A DNA stretch of 10,889 nucleotides from Chloroflexota bacterium (lineage in GTDB: Bacteria; Chloroflexota; Anaerolineae; Anaerolineales; VGOW01): NCBI GenBank assembly GCA_016215145.1, contig JACRLA010000108.1, positions 1 to 10,889 of the forward strand, read 5' to 3'. The notes beneath the pieces are model-generated. The model searched no databases and was not told the DNA's origin. It saw only the letters and a list, made by a program, of their open reading frames with translations. The number at the start of each line of letters is the position of its first letter. Positions within the stretch are counted from its first letter, which is position 1. Of the stretch, positions 5,671-10,889 are shown one piece after another. The position numbers were made by a program, and so were the translations under genes.

Positions 5671-5701
5671 TTGTCGGTTTGTCATCATGTCAGTATATAA
5701 T
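5671..5701 (+). promoter_or_regulatory. Promoter of the epimerase gene, leaderless
   Basis: TATAAT (5696-5701) ends seven bases before ATG 5709. TTGTCG (5671-5676) lies 19 bp upstream as a possible -35 box. The -10 box falls inside the longer open frame that begins at 5679, which argues that translation starts at 5709. Confidence 0.62.
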
Positions 5702-5708
5702 CGCCCCG

Positions 5709-6635
5709 ATGAAATTTTTAGTCACAGGTGGCGCAGGGTTTTTAGGATCGGCCTTGGCGAATCGTCTCGTGGAGGACGGTCACGAAGTTCGGGTCATTGA
5801 TGATCTTTCGGCAGGCGATCAGACGCGACTCGATTCGCGGGTATTGTTCACGCGCGGCGATGTGAATGATCGCCCCAAACTTTGGACTCTGCTTCAAGAT
5901 GTGCAATGCGTGTATCATCTGGCGGCGCGGGTCTCGGTTGCCGAATCGATTCTCTATCCGCGTGAATACACCACGGCAAATGTCGGCGGCACGGTGAGCG
6001 TGATGGAAGCCATGCGCGACGTGGGCGTGCGGCGCGTGGTGTTGGTCTCGTCGGGCGCGGTCTATGGCGAGAACAACATTCAGCCGTTACACGAATCTCT
6101 GCCACCCGATCCAGCCTCACCGTACGCCGTGAGCAAACTCGCCGCCGAATTTTACGTGCGGACGATTGGCAAGTTGTGGGGTATTGAGACGGTGGCACTG
6201 CGCGTGTTCAACGCTTACGGTCCTCATCAATCGTTGCCTGCGGCGCACGCACCGGTTATCCCACGCTTTATCAAGAACGCGTTAAGCGGAGCATCATTGG
6301 TGACATATGGCAACGGGGAACAGACGCGGGATTACGTTTATGTCAGTGATGCGGTCAATGCGATGGTGGCGGCAGCCACTGCGAGCGGGGTGGATCGTCA
6401 GGTGATCAACGTCGGCAGTGGAATCGAGACGAGTGTGCGTGATCTGATCGCCACGATCAGCGAAGTGATTCAAAAACCGGTGGAAGCGATCTACAACTCG
6501 GCAGAGCGCGGCGGCGTGTCGCGCATGCAAGCCGACCTTTCGCGGGCGAGGGCATTGCTGGACTACGAGCCGCGCCTGACGCTGGCAGAGGGGTTGAGGC
6601 GAACGGTTGAAAATGATCCACGCTTCAAGAGTTAG
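5709..6635 (+). CDS. NAD-dependent epimerase/dehydratase (extended SDR, UDP-glucose 4-epimerase-like)
   Basis: Encodes 308 residues of the extended short-chain dehydrogenase family. The N-terminal Rossmann signature is TGGAGFLGS (6-14), and D31-D32 lie at the end of the second strand, suiting NAD. The catalytic set is SSGAVYGE (114-121) and YAVSK (Y139, K143). The later region NAYGPHQ (168-174) and GNGEQTRDYVYVSDAV (201-216) is typical of nucleotide-sugar epimerases such as GalE and its relatives. It probably interconverts UDP-sugars in the cytoplasm for envelope polysaccharide or glycoprotein. The exact substrate cannot be told; GalE and uronate epimerases share these motifs. An earlier ATG at 5679 is in frame, but the promoter -10 box lies within that extension. 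A hairpin terminator follows the stop by only a few bases, so the gene is monocistronic. Confidence 0.87.
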   Translation: MKFLVTGGAGFLGSALANRLVEDGHEVRVIDDLSAGDQTRLDSRVLFTRGDVNDRPKLWTLLQDVQCVYHLAARVSVAESILYPREYTTANVGGTVSVMEAMRDVGVRRVVLVSSGAVYGENNIQPLHESLPPDPASPYAVSKLAAEFYVRTIGKLWGIETVALRVFNAYGPHQSLPAAHAPVIPRFIKNALSGASLVTYGNGEQTRDYVYVSDAVNAMVAAATASGVDRQVINVGSGIETSVRDLIATISEVIQKPVEAIYNSAERGGVSRMQADLSRARALLDYEPRLTLAEGLRRTVENDPRFKS

Positions 6636-6639
6636 CTCC

Positions 6640-6677
6640 AGACCCGAAGGGTTTTGTAAACCCTTCGGGTCTTTTTT
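6640..6677 (+). terminator. Terminator of the epimerase gene, built on a 33-bp palindrome
   Basis: AGACCCGAAGGGTTT (6640-6654) and AAACCCTTCGGGTCT (6658-6672) are perfect 15-bp arms with a 3-base loop, followed by TTTTTT (6672-6677). It begins five bases after the stop codon at 6635. It has the 33-bp, 15-3-15 form of the repeat family and also makes a good rho-independent terminator for the plus strand. Confidence 0.82.
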
Positions 6678-6678
6678 G

Positions 6679-6711
6679 TTGACTGGCGCAGAATCGTGAC
6701 TGTTATACAAT
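6679..6711 (+). promoter_or_regulatory. Candidate promoter of the LysM protein gene
   Basis: TTGACT (6679-6684) and TATACAAT (6704-6711) are separated by 19-21 bp, somewhat long. It begins right after the epimerase terminator. The 105-bp repeat would then lie in the 5' untranslated leader, roughly 180 bases before ATG 6896. A closer TACAAT (6854-6859) has no good -35 partner. Confidence 0.45.
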
Positions 6712-6732
6712 AATTGCGCGTGACCGTTCAGT

Positions 6733-6837
6733 GTCATTGCGAGGAGCGTTCTTCGCGACGAAGCAATCTCATAGCGCAACCGAGATTGCTTCGCAAAGCA
6801 TGCCCTGAGCGAAGTCGAAGGGTGCGCTCGCAATGAC
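6733..6837. repeat. 105-bp composite palindromic repeat
   Basis: Outer arms GTCATTGCGAG (6733-6743) and CTCGCAATGAC (6827-6837) enclose inner arms CGAAGCAATCTC (6759-6770) and GAGATTGCTTCG (6782-6793). A third hairpin-like part, CCCTGAGCGAAGTCGAAGGG, is at 6802-6821. From memory these motifs are common intergenic repeats in many environmental bacterial genomes. The element encodes nothing and lies in the leader region of the LysM gene. Confidence 0.82.
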
Positions 6838-6884
6838 GAATCGGCTGAGCAATTACAATCGCGCAACTATTTTCAACCAGTTTC

Positions 6885-6890
6885 AGGAGG
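6885..6890 (+). promoter_or_regulatory. Shine-Dalgarno AGGAGG of the LysM protein
   Basis: A perfect AGGAGG ends five bases before ATG 6896. This fixes the start there, not at the in-frame ATG 6833, which lies inside the upstream repeat. Confidence 0.85.
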
Positions 6891-6895
6891 CTATT

Positions 6896-8038
6896 ATGAA
6901 ACTTCGAACTCTCTCTATCGCGATGATCATTGGAGTGGCGTTGTTCGCCGTTCTCTTCGTCGCAACTGCGCCCGCCAACGCCGAACAAACTTTTGCGCCG
7001 CGCGAGGCGGGCGGCGTGATCACTTACACCGTGCGCGTCGGCGACACCTGGTCACGAATCGCCAATATGTTTGGCGTAAGTTCGGGACGATTGCTCGACT
7101 TCAATGAACGCCGCACTACGAATCGCATCTCACTCTTTGCCGGTGAAGTGCTTAAGATTCCGATTGATCTCGGCACCACGCCCAGCCTGACCGCGCCATT
7201 CCTCTACACTGTTCAAGCGGGTGACACGGTGGAGTCGGTGACCAAAAAATTCTTGATGGATAAATACTGGACGTTGTATGCCAACGGCTTGCCGCAGACG
7301 CAAACCTTCCTCGCCGCCGGTCAAACGATTCTGATCCCTGCCGGACCGCATCGCTACGTTGTGCAAAAAGGCGATAGCCTGCCAGTCATCGCCGCGTTGT
7401 TCGGCACCACCGCCGACAAACTGTTGCCGTCGAACCCGCAGCTCTCCGGCGGAAAAATTTTCTTCCCCGGAATGTACGTCTATATTCCGGTGATCCACGA
7501 CATCGGATTCACCATCTCGCCGTTTGCCGCTTCGGGCGGCGGAGGCGGACCGTCTACGGGGACGACGACAACCGGAACGTCAACATCCACGACATCAAGC
7601 AGCACGGGTCTAACCGCCAGCCCGCCGAATCCCGGTGAGGTTGCCCGCGCCGCCAATGCCAGCGTGATCACAGTCGTCGAGACGATCACCCTGCCGCAGA
7701 ACGTGATCAATTTGAATCAAGCTTTCCAAATCCGTACGGTTCGCTTGAACAATGTCCAACGCGATTTCACGCGCGACAATGGCGCTATCATCACTGCCAC
7801 ACTACAATTCCGCGGCGGCACTGGCACATACTTGATCCGCCGCTTGTTCAACAATCTGCAAAGCGGCGTCAAGATGACCGGCATTTACGTCAACAACGAC
7901 AACGGTCAATTGTGGAACGATATTGACATGCCTTTCGAGACAACCTGCACCGCTACCCTGCCCATTGACCTCTTCATCACCACCGGCGGCGCGACGATCT
8001 ACCACCACTTCGAGTTTAAGAACATTCAATGCCCGTAA
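6896..8038 (+). CDS. Secreted triple-LysM protein with uncharacterised C-terminal domain
   Basis: Encodes 380 residues. A signal peptide (about 1-29) has a basic start (MKLRTLS), a hydrophobic core and a probable cleavage after ANA. Three LysM modules follow: ITYTVRVGDTWSRIANMFG onward (42-90), FLYTVQAGDT onward (102-149) and HRYVVQKGDS onward (152-199). Each ends in an IP motif (KIPI, LIPA, YIPV). LysM modules bind N-acetylglucosamine-containing glycans, chiefly peptidoglycan. A Gly then Thr/Ser-rich linker (214-238) leads to a C-terminal domain (about 243-380) that looks rich in beta strands. It carries two cysteines (C351, C379) that could form a disulfide; I do not recognise it. The protein probably sits in or on the cell wall, displaying the C-terminal domain. 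The start is set by AGGAGG five bases upstream; the gene ends at a bidirectional terminator shared with guaB. Confidence 0.85.
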   Translation: MKLRTLSIAMIIGVALFAVLFVATAPANAEQTFAPREAGGVITYTVRVGDTWSRIANMFGVSSGRLLDFNERRTTNRISLFAGEVLKIPIDLGTTPSLTAPFLYTVQAGDTVESVTKKFLMDKYWTLYANGLPQTQTFLAAGQTILIPAGPHRYVVQKGDSLPVIAALFGTTADKLLPSNPQLSGGKIFFPGMYVYIPVIHDIGFTISPFAASGGGGGPSTGTTTTGTSTSTTSSSTGLTASPPNPGEVARAANASVITVVETITLPQNVINLNQAFQIRTVRLNNVQRDFTRDNGAIITATLQFRGGTGTYLIRRLFNNLQSGVKMTGIYVNNDNGQLWNDIDMPFETTCTATLPIDLFITTGGATIYHHFEFKNIQCP

Positions 8039-8043
8039 GGTAA

Positions 8044-8076
8044 AGACTTCCGAAGTCTCGAAGACTTCGGAAGTCT
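8044..8076. repeat. 33-bp palindrome after the LysM gene
   Basis: AGACTTCCGAAGTCT (8044-8058) and AGACTTCGGAAGTCT (8062-8076) are perfect 15-bp arms with a CGA loop. Each arm is also palindromic in itself (AGACTT/AAGTCT). There is no T-tract, and a proper terminator lies 11 bp further on. It therefore appears to be an inserted repeat, not the gene's terminator. Confidence 0.83.
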
Positions 8077-8086
8077 GACTCGCCAC

Positions 8087-8130
8087 AAAAAACACCGAGT
8101 GCGCTTTGCGAAACACTCGGTGTTTTTTTT
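8087..8130. terminator. Bidirectional terminator between the LysM gene and guaB
   Basis: AAACACCGAGTG and CACTCGGTGTTT form a 12-bp stem with a 12-base loop. An A-run lies on the left (8087-8092) and a T-run on the right (8123-8130). It can terminate the plus-strand LysM gene and the minus-strand guaB gene, which converge here. Confidence 0.88.
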
Positions 8131-8135
8131 ATTTT

Positions 8136-9584
8136 CTAAAACGTCTGCGTCACATCATGCACGCCGCTCTCGCGCTTTCCGGCGGAGGTGATGCGAATGA
8201 ACTCGGCGTTCTGCCACAATTCTTGTATCGTCGTCGCTCCGGCGTAACTTAAACCGGAACGCAAGCCGCCAACCAGTTGATGCACGATCTCTTTAGCCGG
8301 ACCACGAAACGGCACCACCGCCTCAACACCCTCCGGCACCACCTTCTCCCAATCTTCAGGATCCACTTCACGCCCTTGCTCGATCTCTTTGCGATCAATG
8401 TTCGCCGTGAGCGACGCCATGCCGCGCACCACTTTGACTCGCCGCCCATCGCGCACCACCGTTGCGCCAGGACTCTCATCTGTTCCCGCCAACATACTGC
8501 CGATCATCACCGTGCTCGCGCCCGCCGCTATTGCTTTGGTGAGATCGCCACTGGTGCGGATGCCGCCGTCGGCGATGATTGGCACGTTGAGGTCGTGACC
8601 CGCACGGGCACAATCGGCGACGGCGGTTAACTGCGGCACACCAAAGCCGGTGACAACGCGCGTGATGCAGATCGATCCTGAACCCACGCCGACTTTGATC
8701 GCATCCGCCCCCGCCTCTACCAGATCGCCCACGCCCTCAGCCGTCGCCACGTTGCCGCCGACCACATCCACTTGCGGATATTTTTGCTTAAGAGTCCGCA
8801 CCATCGTGATCGCCAAATCCGAATGACCATGCGCGATGTCTACCACCAACGCATCGGCTCCGGCTTTCACGCACGCTTCGGCGCGATCCAGATCAGAATC
8901 TTTTACGCCAATCGCCGCCGCCACACACAATTGTCCGCGCGCATCGCGCGTGGCTTCAGTTAAATGTTCGACCTTCATCACATCCTGCGCGGTGATCAAT
9001 CCGAGCAAACGCCCGTTGTGATCCACCACCGGCAATTTTTCTAAACGATGCGTGTGCAGCAATGAGCGCGCATCGTCGAGCGATGTGCCGGCGCCCACCG
9101 TCACCAACTTCTCGCGCGTGGTCATCACTTCGCTAATCGGGCGCGACTCGCTTTCTTCAAACATCACGTCGCGGGTAGACACTACGCCAATTAATTCTTC
9201 GCGTTTGCCCAAGACCATTAGCCCGCCCACGCCATGCTTCTCCATTTCCTCACGCGCCTGCCGCACGGTAGAGTCACCCGAAACACTATAGGGATGATCC
9301 ATAATGAAGCTGCCGGCATGTTTGACTCGGCGCACTTCAGACGCTTGGCGTTCAACGGTCATGAAACGGTGAATGACTCCGATGCCGCCGAGCCGAGCCA
9401 TCGCAATTGCCATTGGCGATTCAGTCACCGTGTCCATGTTCGACGACGCAATAGGAATCTTCAACTCAATGCGCCGACTAAACAGCGTTCGCGTATTAAC
9501 AGCTTGGCGCGACGCAACCGTCGAACGCTTTGGGACAAGCAGAACGTCGTCAAAGGTTAAAGCAGTGTCCGATCTGATGTTCAT
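8136..9584 (-). CDS. guaB: Inosine-5'-monophosphate dehydrogenase
   Basis: Encodes 482 residues, the usual IMPDH length. The enzyme oxidises IMP to XMP with NAD+, the first committed step of GMP synthesis in the cytoplasm. The N-terminus is LTFDDVLLVPKRS (9-21), with SSNMDTVTE (48-56) and GGIGVIHR (66-73). Two CBS domains (about 93-205, PVVDHNGRLLGLITAQDVM in the second) are the regulatory Bateman module. IMP-binding strands include VVDIAHGHS (247-255) and VVGGNVAT (274-281). The catalytic loop is VGSGSICITR with C306; the family usually has GIGPGSICTTR, so Pro is replaced by Ser. IADGGIRTSGD (337-347) binds phosphate, and the flap RGMAS (387-391) replaces the usual RGMGS. GLRSGLSYAGA (440-450) closes the barrel. 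Start 9584 has GAAGGGA six bases upstream; a GTG 15 bases earlier overlaps that site and is less likely. Confidence 0.96.
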   Translation of the reverse strand: MNIRSDTALTFDDVLLVPKRSTVASRQAVNTRTLFSRRIELKIPIASSNMDTVTESPMAIAMARLGGIGVIHRFMTVERQASEVRRVKHAGSFIMDHPYSVSGDSTVRQAREEMEKHGVGGLMVLGKREELIGVVSTRDVMFEESESRPISEVMTTREKLVTVGAGTSLDDARSLLHTHRLEKLPVVDHNGRLLGLITAQDVMKVEHLTEATRDARGQLCVAAAIGVKDSDLDRAEACVKAGADALVVDIAHGHSDLAITMVRTLKQKYPQVDVVGGNVATAEGVGDLVEAGADAIKVGVGSGSICITRVVTGFGVPQLTAVADCARAGHDLNVPIIADGGIRTSGDLTKAIAAGASTVMIGSMLAGTDESPGATVVRDGRRVKVVRGMASLTANIDRKEIEQGREVDPEDWEKVVPEGVEAVVPFRGPAKEIVHQLVGGLRSGLSYAGATTIQELWQNAEFIRITSAGKRESGVHDVTQTF

Positions 9585-9590
9585 AAAGTA

Positions 9591-9597
9591 TCCCTTC
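9591..9597 (-). promoter_or_regulatory. Shine-Dalgarno GAAGGGA of guaB
   Basis: GAAGGGA on the minus strand ends six bases before ATG 9584 and decides this start over the in-frame GTG at 9599-9597. No clear promoter is visible in the short gap before it; a weak TTGCCT/TGATAC pair further upstream is not convincing. Confidence 0.7.
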
Positions 9598-9600
9598 ACT

Positions 9601-9632
9601 AAAACAAATACACAGGCTCATCACCTGTGTAT
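9601..9632 (-). terminator. Terminator of the toxin-antitoxin-like cassette
   Basis: On the minus strand ATACACAGG, a 7-base loop and CCTGTGTAT form a perfect 9-bp stem (9632-9608). It is followed by TTGTTTT (9607-9601). It lies eight bases after the stop of the TumE-like gene and separates that cassette from guaB. Confidence 0.72.
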
Positions 9633-9639
9633 CATGTTT

Positions 9640-10023
9640 TCATTTGCCCTGAGAGGCAATTTCATCTAGCACCGTGAGGATACTCATGGGTTTGCCAGAT
9701 TCAACTTTATCGTCCACTCCCACATGAACATGATGAGGAAAGTTTGGCAAGTCGGGAAAGTGCGGTGTGTTGTCCCATCGCTTGATCAATTGATCTTTCG
9801 CGTCAGACCAATGGTAACTATACGTCTTCACTTCAATCTCTTCTTCATCGCCGAGTTGAACATATTCTGAGAACTCAAGCGAAGTGCCATTTGCCATTTC
9901 TAATTTAGCGCGCAAATGACCATCGGTTGACGTGCTTCTCTCACGGACAATGTGAAAGACAACAATATTTGCGTCTGTCAGAAACCGTTCTTTTACACTC
10001 TCAAAGTATTCTTGTGGCGTCAC
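9640..10023 (-). CDS. TumE-family (DUF6516-like) putative toxin
   Basis: Encodes 127 residues from GTG 10023, beginning MTPQEYFESVKERF. The middle has the dense motif YSYHWSDAKDQLIKRWDN (68-85), then HFPDLPNFPHHVHVG (88-102). In my knowledge this HW-D-----RWDN-PHHP-----PHH-HVG pattern marks the TumE/DUF6516 group, annotated as toxin-antitoxin components. The biochemical activity is not known to me. The last codons are EIASQGK. The start codon GTG overlaps the TGA of the upstream gene in the form GTGA, which implies translational coupling. A longer frame from ATG 10095 would overlap the neighbour by 76 bp, and its extra residues do not look family-like, so I prefer 10023. The family call is from motif memory, not a search. 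Confidence 0.7.
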   Translation of the reverse strand: MTPQEYFESVKERFLTDANIVVFHIVRERSTSTDGHLRAKLEMANGTSLEFSEYVQLGDEEEIEVKTYSYHWSDAKDQLIKRWDNTPHFPDLPNFPHHVHVGVDDKVESGKPMSILTVLDEIASQGK

Positions 10024-10358
10024 GTCCCACCATTGCCTGTTAAAAGGCGCAAGCGTTGTCGTAAATTCTCGGTCATTTGGACCAACGACGCCCATTCCAC
10101 ATAATCCATCCGATCATCTGTTTGCCCAGATTGGTAGCGACGATAAAACTCGTTGGACGGCAAAGAATATCGTTCTTCAAATACCGCTAAATCTTTTTCA
10201 AACTCAGTCAATTGAGCGCGGCAAGTGTCCGCCTCATACAAAAACAACTTTAGCAAGATGCGTTCCATCAATTCGCTCGTCGCCCCCTGTTGATAAAGTT
10301 GAGCAAGAGTCAAAAGACGCTGGGACATTGCCTGATGAGAAAAGTGAAGAGTATTCAT
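10020..10358 (-). CDS. Putative antitoxin partner of the TumE-like protein
   Basis: Encodes 112 residues, nearly all predicted helical, with alternating charged and leucine positions suggesting coiled coil (about 29-69 and 88-108). A central motif, EERYSLPSNEFYRRYQSGQT then DDRMDYVEWASL (61-92), resembles the small proteins I associate with DUF6516/TumE-type genes. There is no helix-turn-helix that I can recognise, unlike the classic Xre-type antitoxins. The gene comes first and overlaps the next by four bases, the usual antitoxin-first order. Start ATG 10358 has GGAG six bases upstream and TATAAT (10384-10379) 20 bases upstream, so the mRNA would have a short leader. The antitoxin role is inferred from order and coupling. 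Confidence 0.65.
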   Translation of the reverse strand: MNTLHFSHQAMSQRLLTLAQLYQQGATSELMERILLKLFLYEADTCRAQLTEFEKDLAVFEERYSLPSNEFYRRYQSGQTDDRMDYVEWASLVQMTENLRQRLRLLTGNGGT

Positions 10359-10378
10359 ATCTATCTCCGTGTGACGCG

Positions 10379-10384
10379 ATTATA
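10379..10384 (-). promoter_or_regulatory. -10 box of the toxin-antitoxin-like cassette
   Basis: TATAAT reads on the minus strand 20 bases before ATG 10358. TTGTAG (10409-10404) is a possible -35 box with a 19-bp spacer. Its bases are shared with the TACAAT -10 box of the divergent glycosylase gene, so the two promoters overlap. Confidence 0.55.
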
Positions 10385-10404
10385 CCCGCCATAAGCCGTC
10401 ATGC

Positions 10405-10410
10405 TACAAT
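10405..10410 (+). promoter_or_regulatory. TACAAT -10 box, leaderless start for the DNA glycosylase
   Basis: TACAAT ends seven bases before ATG 10418, the same spacing seen before the epimerase gene. No clear -35 box is visible on this strand. Confidence 0.5.
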
Positions 10411-10417
10411 CGCGTCC

Positions 10418-10889
10418 ATGTCGCGCCTGCCCCGATCCTTCTTCACGCGCCCCACCCTCACCGTTGCGCGCGAACTGCTAGGGCAGCGTTTAGTTAAGAT
10501 TGAAGGCGGCACACGACTCAGCGGCATCATCACCGAAGTGGAAGCCTACATCGGCGAAAAAGATTTAGCCTGCCACGCCCGCGTCGGGCGCACCGCGCGC
10601 ACCGACGTGATGTATCGGAGCGCCGGTCATCTCTACGTTTACTTCACCTACGGCATGCATTGGATGATCTGTTTCGTCACCGAGCGTGACGGATTCCCTG
10701 CGGCGGTGTTACTACGTGCGATAGAAGCAGAAGAGGGACTCACGGTGATGCGGTCACGGCGAAAGAAGCCTGCTCACCTCACCGACGGACCCGCAAAAAT
10801 TTCTCAAGCGTTGGCGATTGACAAACGCTGGAACGGCGTGGATATTTGCGCCACCGATTCAAAACTATTTATCGAATCGACTCACGCTG
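10418..10889 (+). CDS. mpg: 3-methyladenine DNA glycosylase, AAG/MPG family (partial, 3' end beyond window)
   Basis: 157 codons are visible. SFFTRPTLTVARELLGQRLV (7-26) is the usual start of the AAG/MPG family. GIITEVEAYIGEKDLACHAR follows, where the Glu of VEAY is the catalytic base that activates water. RTARTDVMYRSAGHLYVYFTYGMHWMICFVT contains the GH-YVY-TYGMHW motif that lines the flipped-base pocket. LTDGPAKISQALAID is the later conserved segment. The enzyme removes alkylated purines such as 3-methyladenine and hypoxanthine from DNA, starting base excision repair. Start 10418 follows a -10-like TACAAT by seven bases, suggesting a leaderless mRNA. The gene is divergent from the toxin-antitoxin-like cassette. 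The C-terminal third or less is probably outside the window. Confidence 0.92.
   Translation, partial: MSRLPRSFFTRPTLTVARELLGQRLVKIEGGTRLSGIITEVEAYIGEKDLACHARVGRTARTDVMYRSAGHLYVYFTYGMHWMICFVTERDGFPAAVLLRAIEAEEGLTVMRSRRKKPAHLTDGPAKISQALAIDKRWNGVDICATDSKLFIESTHA

Noticed and set aside
5679..5708. Longer N-terminus of the epimerase
   Set aside because: The extra ten residues overlap a perfect TATAAT box, and the Rossmann fold begins directly after ATG 5709.
6294..6866. 190-codon open frame on the minus strand across the epimerase end and the 105-bp repeat
   Set aside because: It is antisense to a clear epimerase, runs through the terminator and the repeat, and has no recognisable domain.
6833..6895. 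Longer N-terminus of the LysM protein
   Set aside because: AGGAGG before ATG 6896 and a signal peptide beginning exactly there decide the start; the extension begins within a repeat.
478..8076. Palindromes considered as a CRISPR array or insertion sequence
   Set aside because: They are not regularly spaced, arm sequences differ, no cas gene or transposase is present, and no element exceeds about 105 bp.
9585..9639. Riboswitch or purine operator upstream of guaB
   Set aside because: The gap is only 55 bp and is filled by the upstream terminator and the ribosome site; no known purine aptamer pattern is visible.
10024..10095. Longer start of the TumE-like protein at ATG 10095
   Set aside because: It would overlap the partner gene by 76 bp, and the added residues do not resemble the family; the GTGA overlap at 10023 is the normal arrangement for such pairs.

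Overview
The window looks like chromosomal DNA of a Chloroflexota bacterium, probably Anaerolineae or a relative. No single marker proves this; it is inferred from four things. The protein families fit (YfhO-like and GT-C membrane proteins, a secreted protein with a Pro/Thr linker, a LysM protein with a Ser/Thr/Gly linker). Many short perfect palindromes lie in and between genes. Several genes have a TATAAT-like box 6-8 bases before the ATG, which suggests leaderless mRNAs. Other genes keep good Shine-Dalgarno sites.

Layout. 1-497 and 511-1935 (minus) are two pieces of YfhO-like membrane protein in different frames, separated by a palindromic element. Two further palindromes, of 33 and 63 bp, sit inside the larger piece without breaking its frame. 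2005-3447 (plus) is a GT-C type membrane glycosyltransferase read divergently from it. 3483-4239 (plus) is the most notable locus: a tRNA-Leu(UAA) gene split after U34 by a 674-nt group I intron of the IC3 type. The intron carries an HNH endonuclease gene on the opposite strand (3598-4065), set exactly in the P6 loop. 4299-5570 (minus) is a secreted HEWSH zinc-metallopeptidase candidate. 5709-6635 (plus) is an NAD-dependent sugar epimerase/dehydratase. A 260-bp gap follows, holding a 33-bp palindrome/terminator and a 105-bp composite repeat. 6896-8038 (plus) is a secreted triple-LysM protein. 8136-9584 (minus) is IMP dehydrogenase (guaB). 9640-10358 (minus) is a two-gene cassette resembling a TumE-family toxin-antitoxin pair with a GTGA overlap. 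10418 to the right edge (plus) is a 3-methyladenine DNA glycosylase, cut by the window.

Functionally, the YfhO-like protein, the GT-C enzyme, the sugar epimerase and the secreted LysM and peptidase proteins point to cell-envelope work. They are not one operon: strands alternate and most genes have their own promoter or terminator. guaB, the tRNA and the glycosylase are housekeeping genes. The mobile or selfish component consists of the intron with its endonuclease, the palindrome family and the toxin-antitoxin-like pair.
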